64,000 bases of DNA from Salinisphaera sp. Q1T1-3 (GTDB taxonomy: Bacteria; Pseudomonadota; Gammaproteobacteria; Nevskiales; Salinisphaeraceae). Positions 26,943-34,916 of this stretch are shown here, in pieces. Position 1 is the first letter of the stretch. Each line of letters opens with the position of its first letter. A model generated the notes under the pieces. The model searched no databases and was not told where the DNA came from. It saw only the letters and a program-made list of their open reading frames with translations. Both the position numbers and the translations under genes were made by a program. The stretch spans positions 92,441 to 156,440 of the forward strand of contig NZ_QZWD01000009.1 in the NCBI RefSeq assembly GCF_003602005.1, read 5' to 3'.

Positions 26943-28040
26943 ATGAGCCGATTCAACGTGCGCTGTCTTGTCTTGCAGCTGGCCACCAGCTGTGTCCTGA
27001 CCATGGCCAGTCTGACTGCCGTGGCTCAAGAGCCGGCCAAGGTCGATCAAGGGATCGATATCAAGCCCTTGTGTGGCAGTCAGCCGATCCGAGTGGCGCT
27101 CGTGGACGGATACGGCGGTGATACCTGGCGCAAGACAACGGTAGCCGAACTCAAGGACGAGGCGTCGGCATGCGACAACCTCACGATCGCGGGCTATACC
27201 GACGCCGGTGGCAATCGCCAGGCCTATAACGCGGCAATCAACGGCTATGCCGCCCAGGGCTACGAGATCATTCTGGCCTTCACGGACTTCGGAGAAGCCG
27301 CGATTCCGGCGTATCGGCGTGCCAACGGCAACGGTACGACGATGGTGCCGTACTTCAATCAGTTGTCCGGTCGTCCGGGCTTCGATTACGCGGTCAACCC
27401 GTATCAGGATTCCTACGCGATTGGTCAGACCTACGCGCAATGGATGGCCAAGGCGCTGGATGGCCAGGGCAACGTGCTCATGCTCGGTGGCCCGGCCGGC
27501 GCAACCTCGTCATCGATTTTCCTCAAGGGATTCAAGAAAGGGCTGGCAGCACATCCCGGCCTCAAGTTGCTGGACCAGAACTTCATCGCGACGAACTGGA
27601 ACCCGGCCGACGCGCAGAAAGCTGCCGCCGGCCTCATCGCGAAGTACGGCGACCGGATCGACGGTATCGCCTCGGATTTCGGGGTGACGGCGTTGGCCAC
27701 GGCCAAGGCATTCCAGCAATCGGGCACGCGGATGCCCGCGCTGGCGACAGTGGCGAGTAACAACGAGCTCAACTGCCTGTATCGGCAATCCGTCAAGAAC
27801 GGCAACGGCTGGAAGTATCTCGCGCTCGACGGGACCACTGCCGATATCCGGTTCGCGCTTCGCCAGGCTCTGGCGGCCCACAACCACGTCGACATCGACG
27901 AACCGCTCGGGGTGGTGCCCTACGTCTACGCCGATAGCACGACGAATACGATGCCGGCGTGCTCGAAGAGCGCACCGCCCGATGCCGATCTCTCTTCGCT
28001 ACTGCCCGAGAACAAGCTCGAAGCGCTGTTCTCGCAGTAA
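26943..28040 (+). CDS. Periplasmic substrate-binding protein, ribose-type ABC importer
   Basis: A 365-residue secreted receptor. Residues 1-28 are a signal peptide (VLTMASLTAVAQEP). The mature part is a type I periplasmic-binding fold: IRVALVDGYGGDTWRKTTV, GYEIILAFTDFGEAAIPAY, then GNVLMLGGPAGATSSSIFLKGF and DGIASDFGVTALATAKAF. It delivers its ligand to the permease genes that follow. Ligands of this family are mostly sugars or polyols, but the catabolic neighbours point to another small alcohol or sugar-like compound. GGAGGAG precedes the ATG. The untranslated leader is about 390 bases. Confidence 0.87.
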   Translation: MSRFNVRCLVLQLATSCVLTMASLTAVAQEPAKVDQGIDIKPLCGSQPIRVALVDGYGGDTWRKTTVAELKDEASACDNLTIAGYTDAGGNRQAYNAAINGYAAQGYEIILAFTDFGEAAIPAYRRANGNGTTMVPYFNQLSGRPGFDYAVNPYQDSYAIGQTYAQWMAKALDGQGNVLMLGGPAGATSSSIFLKGFKKGLAAHPGLKLLDQNFIATNWNPADAQKAAAGLIAKYGDRIDGIASDFGVTALATAKAFQQSGTRMPALATVASNNELNCLYRQSVKNGNGWKYLALDGTTADIRFALRQALAAHNHVDIDEPLGVVPYVYADSTTNTMPACSKSAPPDADLSSLLPENKLEALFSQ

Positions 28041-28073
28041 TTCATTCGATCCCCCAAAGCAGACTGAAGACCT

Positions 28074-29582
28074 ATGCGTAATCATTTCAACTTCGACAAG
28101 CCGCTCGAACATGTCAGTGATGCGACCCGTCAGTTTCTCGGGAAATCGCATCAGCTGCTCATCGGCGGCGCATGGCACGATCCGATCGACGGTGGCCGTC
28201 GCGATGTGTACGACCCGGGCAGCCGTCAGGTGATTGCCAACGTGGCCGATGGCAGCGCTCGCGACATCGAGGCGGCCGTGGCGGCGGCGCGCAAGACGTT
28301 CGACGAGAGCAGCTGGCCTCAGACCAAGGCGGCGGCCCGGTCGCGGCTGCTGTGGCGTATCGCCGAGCTGATCGACGAGCACGCCGTGCAGCTCGCCGAA
28401 CTCGACACGCTGGACGAGGGATCGCCCTATGGCGTGGTCAAGGGCGGCTATATCGCGGCCGCGGCCGAGCATTTCCGTTATTTCTCGGGCTGGGCCAGCA
28501 AGATCGGCGGCGACACGATGCCGGTTGGCCTACCCGGTGAGTGGCATACCTATACCACCCGCGAGCCTGTCGGCGTCGTGGGGCAGATTCTGCCGTGGAA
28601 CGTGCCGTTTCTGATGATGGCATGGAAGCTCGCGCCGGCGCTGGCAGCGGGCAATACGGTTGTCGTCAAGCCGGCCGAGGATACGCCGCTATCGGCCTTG
28701 CTGTTCGCCGATATCGCGCGCGAGGCCGGCGTGCCGGATGGCGTGATCAATATCGTGACCGGTGACGGCAAGGCCGGGGCGGCCCTGGTCGAGCATGGCG
28801 ACGTGGACAAGGTCGGTTTCACCGGCTCGACCGCGACCGGCAAGGCCATCGTGCGGGCCTCGGCCGACAATCTGAAGCGGGTGACCCTGGAACTCGGCGG
28901 CAAGAGCCCGGTGTTCGTCTTCCCCGATGCCGATATCGACGCCGCGATTCCGCAGGTCGCCGAGGCGGTTTATCTCAACAGCGGCCAGGCCTGTAGCGCG
29001 GGTACGCGGCTGTACATCCATGAGGATGTCTACGACCGCGTGATCGAAGGCGTGGCCGAATATTCCAAGGGGCTCAAGCTGGGCCACGGCCTGGATCCGG
29101 AGACCAATCTGGGGCCGATCGTCTCGCAGAAACAGTTCGACCATGTCAACGAACTGCTCCAGTCGGGCATTGCCGAAGGGGCACAGGTCGTGGCCGGTGG
29201 CGATCCCGGCATGGACGGCTATTTCGTGCGCCCGACCCTGCTGGCCGACGTGACGCCGGATATGCGGGTCTACAAGGAAGAGATCTTCGGCCCGGTGATC
29301 AGCGCCATGAAGATGACCACCGAGCATCTCGACGAGCTGGCGCGCGAGGCCAACAACACGCCGTACGGCCTGGCCGCGAGTATCTGGACCAAGGATCTGA
29401 CCGTGGCCCATCGGCTGGCCGCCCGGATCCGTGCCGGCACGGTCTGGATCAATGCCCACAACATGATCGATCCGGCGATGCCCTGGGGCGGTTTCAAGCA
29501 GTCCGGCTGGGGCCGCGAGATGGGTGAGGCAGCGCTCGATGTCTACACCGAGACGAAAACGGTCGCAATGAAGCTCGATTGA
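28074..29582 (+). CDS. NAD(P)-dependent aldehyde dehydrogenase
   Basis: A 502-residue ALDH-superfamily enzyme oxidising an aldehyde to the acid. Key residues: the Asn in ILPWNVPFLMMAWKL, the cofactor loop FTGSTATGK, the general base Glu in VTLELGGKSP, and the catalytic Cys in NSGQACSAGTRLY. The C-terminal PWGGFKQSGWGREMG is typical of betaine/vanillin/phenylacetaldehyde-type members. It sits 33 bases after the binding-protein gene and before the transport subunits, so substrate uptake and oxidation are co-expressed. With the alcohol dehydrogenase at 23493 and the CoA ligase at 17877 it completes alcohol to acyl-CoA. Confidence 0.93.
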   Translation: MRNHFNFDKPLEHVSDATRQFLGKSHQLLIGGAWHDPIDGGRRDVYDPGSRQVIANVADGSARDIEAAVAAARKTFDESSWPQTKAAARSRLLWRIAELIDEHAVQLAELDTLDEGSPYGVVKGGYIAAAAEHFRYFSGWASKIGGDTMPVGLPGEWHTYTTREPVGVVGQILPWNVPFLMMAWKLAPALAAGNTVVVKPAEDTPLSALLFADIAREAGVPDGVINIVTGDGKAGAALVEHGDVDKVGFTGSTATGKAIVRASADNLKRVTLELGGKSPVFVFPDADIDAAIPQVAEAVYLNSGQACSAGTRLYIHEDVYDRVIEGVAEYSKGLKLGHGLDPETNLGPIVSQKQFDHVNELLQSGIAEGAQVVAGGDPGMDGYFVRPTLLADVTPDMRVYKEEIFGPVISAMKMTTEHLDELAREANNTPYGLAASIWTKDLTVAHRLAARIRAGTVWINAHNMIDPAMPWGGFKQSGWGREMGEAALDVYTETKTVAMKLD

Positions 29583-29592
29583 GCTTTCGCAA

Positions 29593-29622
29593 GGCAAGGC
29601 GTCTCGCACGAGACGCCTTGCC
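29593..29622 (+). terminator. Strong hairpin after the aldehyde dehydrogenase
   Basis: Perfect 13-bp stem GGCAAGGCGTCTC / GAGACGCCTTGCC with loop GCAC, 11 bases after the stop. No T-run follows, so it may attenuate or protect mRNA rather than terminate fully; the transport genes continue 310 bases later. Confidence 0.55.
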
Positions 29623-29752
29623 ATCCGGCCCGCGCCGCGTGGGCCGGACTGATCGACAGCGAACAACAGGCGTCCGGTGAATGACCGGGTGCTGCTTTCG
29701 AGACCGACGGCAGAGCCACGCGCTCGTCAGCGGCCTTGCAAGGGGGAGGCAC

Positions 29753-29851
29753 ATGCAAGACAACACGCAGAACATCGTGACACGGTCCGGCAATGTCGGC
29801 GATGCCCAGACGTCGCGCGTCAGCGATCGCCAGCATCGTGCTGCGGCATGA
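29753..29851 (+). CDS. Possible 32-residue small ORF before the ABC fusion gene
   Basis: An ATG at 29753 is preceded by an unusually strong GGGGGAGG (29742-29749). The encoded peptide starts MQDNTQNIVTRSGNVG and ends in AAA; it has no signal, membrane helix or known family. It lies in the 352-base gap between the aldehyde dehydrogenase and the transport ATPase-permease. It could be a leader peptide or a chance ORF; apart from this gap and ribosome site there is no evidence of expression. Confidence 0.3.
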   Translation: MQDNTQNIVTRSGNVGDAQTSRVSDRQHRAAA

Positions 29852-29934
29852 CAAGCCCCGACCACGCCATGTCATCGGCCTCGGGGCATCCGTCGAAGGC
29901 GGGCCGGTCCGGCGGGCGGGATGACGAGGTATCC

Positions 29935-32412
29935 ATGACGACAGACCACCGGCTTCTCGAAATGCAAGGCGTTTCGAAACAGTTCCCGGGCGTCCGGGCT
30001 CTCCACGACATCACCTTCGATGTCCGCGCGGGGGAGGTGCACGGGCTCGTGGGCGAGAACGGCGCCGGCAAATCGACGTTGATGGGCGTGGCCTCCGGCG
30101 CGCTCGTTGCCACCGCCGGCCAGGTGCAAATCGATGGCCAGCCGGTGTCGGGCCAGCCGGATCGGGCACGAGAGCTGGGCCTGGCCATCGTGCGTCAGGA
30201 ACCGGCGTTGATGCCTGATCTGTCGGTGGCCGAGAATCTGTACTTGGGCATGCCACGCGCGCGTCGTCCGTCCCTGTCCGGCCTGAACGACTGGGCCCGG
30301 GACCTGCTGAAACACTGGAGTGACGACGTCGCCATCACGCCTCGGGATCAGGTCGTGACGTTGAACCCGGAGCAGCGTTTCATCGTCGAGATCGTCAAGG
30401 CGCTGGCCTGCGAGCCGAAAGTGCTGGTACTCGACGAGCCGACCGAACATCTGGCCGCCGAAGACGTCGAGCGGCTGTTCGCGCGGGTCCGTGATGTCAC
30501 GGCACGCGGTACGGCGGTGATCTATATTTCGCATCGCATCCGCGAGGTTCAGAAAATATCCGATCGCTTGACGGTCCTGCGTGACGGCGAAGGGCAGGGC
30601 ACGTTCGAGGCCCGCGGGCTCTCGGAGGATCGGATCGTGTCGTTGATCGTGGGCGGCGAACTGGATCGGACCTTTCCGGCCAAGGCCGTCGACGGCGACC
30701 GCGCGACCGTGCTGTCCACGCGCGACTTCTCGGGCCCGGGTTTCTCGCATGTCGATCTGGACGTGCGCGCCGGCGAGATCCTCGGGTTGGCCGGGATCGA
30801 TGCCAACGGCCAGCGTGAATTCATGCGCGCCCTGGCCGGCATTCATCGCGGCACCGGCGATGTACGCCTGCAGGGCAAGCCGATCGGTATTCGCTCGGCC
30901 CGCCAGGCCCGCTCGCATGGCATCAGTTATCTGCCGGGCGACCGCCATCGCGAGGGTATCTTTGCCGAGCTGCCGGTCCGCGAGAATTTTTCGATTCGCA
31001 GTCTCGGCCGCGACGCAACGGCCGGCCTCGTCAACGGGCGTTGCGAGCATCGCCGCGCGACGCAGGCGATCCGCCAGTTCGCGGTCAAGACGCCGCATGC
31101 AGAGACGCCGATCCAGTCGTTGTCCGGGGGCAACCAACAGAAGGTCGTGCTCTCGAGTGTCCTGGCCGCCCGGCCGCAGGTCTTGCTGATCGACGAGCCG
31201 ACCCAGGGCGTCGACGTGGGCGCCCGTGCCGAGATTTACCGGATCATCCGTGAAACCGCCGACAGCGGCGTGGCCGTCATTGTGGTCTCCTCGGATGCCC
31301 AGGAAGTGGCGGGGCTGAGCGATCAGGTCGCGATCTTCTCGCGTGGCCGAGTGGTCGAGACGCTGTCCGGCGAACGCGTCAGCGAGGATCGCATCACGGC
31401 ATCGGTGCTGAAGTCGACCGAACAGCGCGACAAGGATTACAAGACCGTTGGCCGGTTCTGGAAATGGGCCGCCGGCAACAGTGCGCCACTGGCGATGGTC
31501 GGTCTGGCGACCGTGCTGCTCGGCGCGGTCGCCGGGCTGTCGAATCCGTATTATCTGTCGGGCGGCAATCTCAACAGCATGCTGACGCTGGCCGCCACGC
31601 TTGCCCTGGTCGGTTACGGGCAACAGCTTTTGATGATGGTCAGCGGCATCGATCTGGCTGTCGGCCCGTTGATGGGCCTGTGTCAGATCGTGGCGTCGTT
31701 CTTCGTCCTGCAGGAACTCGGCCTCGGGGCTCACTTTCTGGGCTGGATATTGTTGCTGCTGGCCGCCATCGCGGTCGGGGTTGTCAACTGGTGCCTGGTC
31801 GAGGGCCTGCGCATGCATCCGATGGTCGCGACCCTGGCGACCTACATGGCGGTCCAGGCGGTTTCGCTCATTCTGCGGCCGGTGGCCGACGGGATGATCG
31901 ACGGCGACGTGATGATCGCGCTCGGCGCCACGATCGGTGTCGTGCCCTGGACATTCATCGGCGCAGTCATCCTGGCCCTGGTCATGGAGTTCGGCCTGTA
32001 TCGATCCGGGCTGGGCGTGTCCATGCGCGGGCTCGGCTCGCGCCAGGAGGCAGCGCGGACCGCGGGTATCCGGCCGAAGCATGTGCGGCTTCTGGCGTAT
32101 GTGGGGTGCTCGGTATTCGCTGGCCTGGCCGCGGTCACCATGATCGCCCAGGTCGGCATCGGTGATCCCAACGCCGGTCTGACCTACACCCTGAGTTCGA
32201 TCGCGGCGGTCGTGATCGGTGGCGCCAGTCTGTTCGGCGGGCGCGGGTCTTTCATCGGCGCGCTGCTGGGCGCCCTCTTTATCGTGCAGGTGAATTCCGT
32301 GACCGTATTCATCGGACTGAGCCAGGAGTGGAAGCAGTATCTCCTGGGCTTGCTCATCATCGCGTCCGTCGCGTTGTACTCCAAAAGCCGTCAGAAGGTG
32401 GTACCGGTATGA
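29935..32412 (+). CDS. ABC importer ATPase-permease fusion (RbsA-RbsC type)
   Basis: An 825-residue fusion. Residues 1-495 are two nucleotide-binding domains in RbsA/MglA style. NBD1 has Walker A GENGAGKST (40-48) and Walker B VLVLDEPTEHL, but its signature is degraded to LNPEQRF. NBD2 has a degenerate Walker A (GLAGIDANGQ) with an intact LSGGNQQK signature and LLIDEPTQGVDVG. Residues about 510-825 form an eight-to-ten helix permease with the family signature AGIRPKHVRLLAYVGCS and GGASLFGGRGS. In most systems these are separate proteins. Start ATG 29935 follows GAGGT; upstream in-frame ATGs lack ribosome sites. Its stop overlaps the next permease (ATGA). Confidence 0.88.
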   Translation: MTTDHRLLEMQGVSKQFPGVRALHDITFDVRAGEVHGLVGENGAGKSTLMGVASGALVATAGQVQIDGQPVSGQPDRARELGLAIVRQEPALMPDLSVAENLYLGMPRARRPSLSGLNDWARDLLKHWSDDVAITPRDQVVTLNPEQRFIVEIVKALACEPKVLVLDEPTEHLAAEDVERLFARVRDVTARGTAVIYISHRIREVQKISDRLTVLRDGEGQGTFEARGLSEDRIVSLIVGGELDRTFPAKAVDGDRATVLSTRDFSGPGFSHVDLDVRAGEILGLAGIDANGQREFMRALAGIHRGTGDVRLQGKPIGIRSARQARSHGISYLPGDRHREGIFAELPVRENFSIRSLGRDATAGLVNGRCEHRRATQAIRQFAVKTPHAETPIQSLSGGNQQKVVLSSVLAARPQVLLIDEPTQGVDVGARAEIYRIIRETADSGVAVIVVSSDAQEVAGLSDQVAIFSRGRVVETLSGERVSEDRITASVLKSTEQRDKDYKTVGRFWKWAAGNSAPLAMVGLATVLLGAVAGLSNPYYLSGGNLNSMLTLAATLALVGYGQQLLMMVSGIDLAVGPLMGLCQIVASFFVLQELGLGAHFLGWILLLLAAIAVGVVNWCLVEGLRMHPMVATLATYMAVQAVSLILRPVADGMIDGDVMIALGATIGVVPWTFIGAVILALVMEFGLYRSGLGVSMRGLGSRQEAARTAGIRPKHVRLLAYVGCSVFAGLAAVTMIAQVGIGDPNAGLTYTLSSIAAVVIGGASLFGGRGSFIGALLGALFIVQVNSVTVFIGLSQEWKQYLLGLLIIASVALYSKSRQKVVPV

Positions 32413-33407
32413 CGACAGCCGTGCACGAAACCGCGCCCACGTCCCATGGTGGCGGCCTGTCCCGTCTGTCAGCAGGCCTGTTCAACGAGTTCTCGTGGAT
32501 CTGGGCCGCGCTGATCGTGCTTTTCGGGGTCTGCAGCGTCGTCACGCCGGGTGTCGTGCGTCCGGCCGCGCTCGGCTCTCTGTTGCCGTTCGCCGCGATT
32601 CTCGCGATCGCGGCGGTCGGCATGACGGTCGTGATCCAGCAGCGCGGGCTCGATATGTCCCTGCCGGGCACGATGACGCTTGCCGGCCTGCTCTTCGCCA
32701 AGATCGGCTTTTTAACCGGTTCGACGCTGCTGGCCGTGCCGCTCACGCTGATGATCGCGCTGTTCATCGGCACCGTGAACGGCCTGCTGGTGGCCCGGGT
32801 GAATATTGCGCCGATCGTCACCACCCTGGCGACCAACGCGATTCTTCTGGGTGCGGTCCGCACGGTTTCGGGCGGCAGCCCGATGTCGGCGCCATCGACG
32901 TTGGCAGCGTTCTCTCACAGCACGGTGCTCGGGATACCGATGACGCTGCTCCTGGCGCTTCTGTTCATCGTTTTCATCAGCATCGTCACGAAACGATCGA
33001 TCGCCGGGCGACGGTTTGTCGCGGTCGGACAGAACCCGGCGGCCGCGGCAGCCGCGGGCATCCCGATTCTGCGGTACCAGGTCGGGACCTATGCCGTGGC
33101 CGCGCTGTGCTTCGCCGTGGCTGGCATGCTGTTCACCGGTTTCATCGGCTCGGCCTCGCAGACCGCGGGTAACGATTATCTGTTACCGGCCATCGCGGCT
33201 GTCGTCGTCGGCGGTACGCCGTTCAGCGGTGGGCGCGGCAGCGTGATCGCGAGCGGCGTGGCGGCCTTGTTCATGTCGTTGCTCGGCCAGATGGTGCTGG
33301 CACTGGGCGCCGAAACCTCGGTCCAGCTCCTGGTTCAGGCCATTGCGATCGTCGTGGCCGTGACCGCGCGCTATCTCCCCGATATGTGGCGCGCGATGCG
33401 CGGGTGA
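32409..33407 (+). CDS. ABC importer permease, RbsC family
   Basis: A 332-residue inner membrane protein with eight to ten helices (FAAILAIAAVGMTVVIQQRG, VPLTLMIALFIGTVNGLLVAR, MTLLLALLFIVFISIVT and others). AVGQNPAAAAAAGIPILRYQ and GGTPFSGGRGS are the conserved coupling and C-terminal motifs of the ribose/xylose permease family. It would pair with the permease half of the preceding fusion to form a heterodimeric channel, so the transporter contains one fused and one free membrane subunit. Four-base overlap with the preceding gene; last gene of the importer operon. Confidence 0.9.
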   Translation: MTTAVHETAPTSHGGGLSRLSAGLFNEFSWIWAALIVLFGVCSVVTPGVVRPAALGSLLPFAAILAIAAVGMTVVIQQRGLDMSLPGTMTLAGLLFAKIGFLTGSTLLAVPLTLMIALFIGTVNGLLVARVNIAPIVTTLATNAILLGAVRTVSGGSPMSAPSTLAAFSHSTVLGIPMTLLLALLFIVFISIVTKRSIAGRRFVAVGQNPAAAAAAGIPILRYQVGTYAVAALCFAVAGMLFTGFIGSASQTAGNDYLLPAIAAVVVGGTPFSGGRGSVIASGVAALFMSLLGQMVLALGAETSVQLLVQAIAIVVAVTARYLPDMWRAMRG

Positions 33408-33438
33408 TGTGCGGCGGTTGCCTGCGATGGATCTTCTA

Positions 33439-33805
33439 GGGTCTGTTATTAACCCGGCCTAAAAATAGATGATTTTTCGGGTTGATAACGCGCGTGTGCG
33501 ACAGCACGCGCGCCACGGCCAACGGCCGTGAAGCCATTGAAAATAAAAAGACGGACAAGGGCCGGCGTTTCTTTCGATGGCGTTGAAAACAGCTGACGTC
33601 GTCAGCTGTTTGGGTGCCGGATTAATAACACGTCGCACGTGACCGCGGGGTCGGTCTTTGAGCGCAACCCAACGGGACGGCGGTCATTTTTCCGCAATCC
33701 GGCGTTGTCGTTCGCTACAGCAGAATGACGGTCGTACGCGTCCGATGCCTTGTCTTGCATAAAAATGAGCCCCGGCGCGGCGCACGCGGGAAGTGTTAAC
33801 AGGCC
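33439..33805. repeat. Composite MITE-like repeat, copy 2 (X inverted, Y diverged)
   Basis: Begins at CTAG (33436-33439) with GGGTCTGTTATTAACC and ends with TTAACAGGCC. Element X (33444-33630) is nearly identical to 15051-15237 but in inverted orientation. Element Y (33627-33797) keeps the termini (AACACGTCGCACGTG / CACGCGGGAAGTGTT), while its interior differs strongly from copy 1. Order X then Y is kept although X is flipped. Confidence 0.8.
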
Positions 33806-34302
33806 GTAAGACCGGGCCAGCCGGCTGGCCTATTGCCCGCATGACCTGCCTGAAGACAGCCGGCGCCGACATGCGCACAACATCAGCTGTTTCGATCACC
33901 GTTCGGCGTTTCCAAAAAGACCACGCCGGATCGGCTGGGTGAGCAAGCACGGTGTTGTTCGGCGGTCATTGGATGCGGTGGGCGCCGACACTGGCGTGTT
34001 TGGCCTGTCATCTGCGACTGCGACTGCGGCGTCGGTGACGCCGGCCGCGCGTGAACCGGGGCGCGATGCCTGTCGTCTGGAGCAAGGCGCTAGCCGCAGC
34101 TTGTCATCGATTTCACGAGGCGGGCGGGCGGCGGGACACAGACAGGGACGGGGCAGTTACCCCGTACTCATCACTGCCTGTCGCGGCCAGCGGTCGATGG
34201 ACAATGATCGTTGCCGGCCCGCGAGAGCTCGACGCCCGCCGCGGCCGCGTGTCGCCGGGGCGATGACCGGTCGCGCCCCGCGGCTGGCCGAGCCCGGGGC
34301 GG
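33806..34302. other. Intergenic stretch without a recognised gene
   Basis: About 500 bases between the repeat and the stop of the second MaoC gene. Open frames on both strands are arginine/alanine-rich shadows without ribosome sites. No further element recognised. Confidence 0.45.
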
Positions 34303-34800
34303 TCAGTCTGTCTCTCGGGTCTGGATCATGAAACTGCTGCGGAAGGTCATCACACGCGTTTCGTCCTGCTTGAAGATCTCGTAGTCGATCGCCCAGATGC
34401 CCATGCCCGGCTTGCTCGACCGGCGGGCTTCCACCAGATGGCCGGCCGCATGGATGGTGTCGCCGATGAACACCGGCGCGCTGGCGCGCACGGCGTCGAG
34501 CCCGAGCCAGGCGACCACGTTACTGAAATACCCGGTCTGGCTCATGAGGCCGAGGCCGAGCGACAGCGTCAACGGGCCGTGGGCGATACGTTGGCCGAAC
34601 TGGGTCTGCGCGGCATAGGTTTCGTCCAGATGCAGCGAGACGAGATCCCCTGTCAGGCCAGCCCAGTTGACGAGATGGGCATCGGTGATCGTCATGCCGG
34701 CCGTCTGGATGATGTCGCCCGCGACGAGGTCTTCCCAGTAGCGGTCGGGACGGCCCTTGATCGTCGGGGTGTCCGGTCGGGCAGCGGTTTCTGTTGGCAT
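34303..34800 (-). CDS. MaoC-like acyl dehydratase
   Basis: A 165-residue hot-dog fold protein. GRPDRYWEDLVAGDIIQT is the usual start of MaoC-type dehydratases. LTGDLVSLHLDETYA retains the Asp and His of the (R)-hydratase active site (GDxNPxH in the consensus), followed by FGQRIAHGPLTLSLGLGLM. It is distinct from the MaoC protein at 22905, which lacks the Asp. Predicted to hydrate an enoyl-CoA. The ATG at 34800 gives the family's start; a GTG at 34848 has no support. It is transcribed leftward behind carboxylase beta with 116 bases between, probably one operon. Confidence 0.85.
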   Translation of the reverse strand: MPTETAARPDTPTIKGRPDRYWEDLVAGDIIQTAGMTITDAHLVNWAGLTGDLVSLHLDETYAAQTQFGQRIAHGPLTLSLGLGLMSQTGYFSNVVAWLGLDAVRASAPVFIGDTIHAAGHLVEARRSSKPGMGIWAIDYEIFKQDETRVMTFRSSFMIQTRETD

Positions 34801-34916
34801 AAGTTGTGTTCCGGGCAGCTGAATGATCGACGTGCCGCGCCCCGACACCAGGCGATCGCGGCGATCGGGCAGACGAGGGGTCGGGGCGGCGTCTTGTCGG
34901 TGTCGGTGAACGCGGT

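Noticed and set aside
29677..29934. Upstream extension of the ABC fusion gene
   Set aside because: The extra residues are not protein-like, and GAGGT before the ATG at 29935 gives a good start at the ATPase domain.
33939..34331. 130-codon plus-strand frame after repeat copy 2
   Set aside because: No ribosome site, no family, low-complexity arginine/alanine composition, overlaps the MaoC end.
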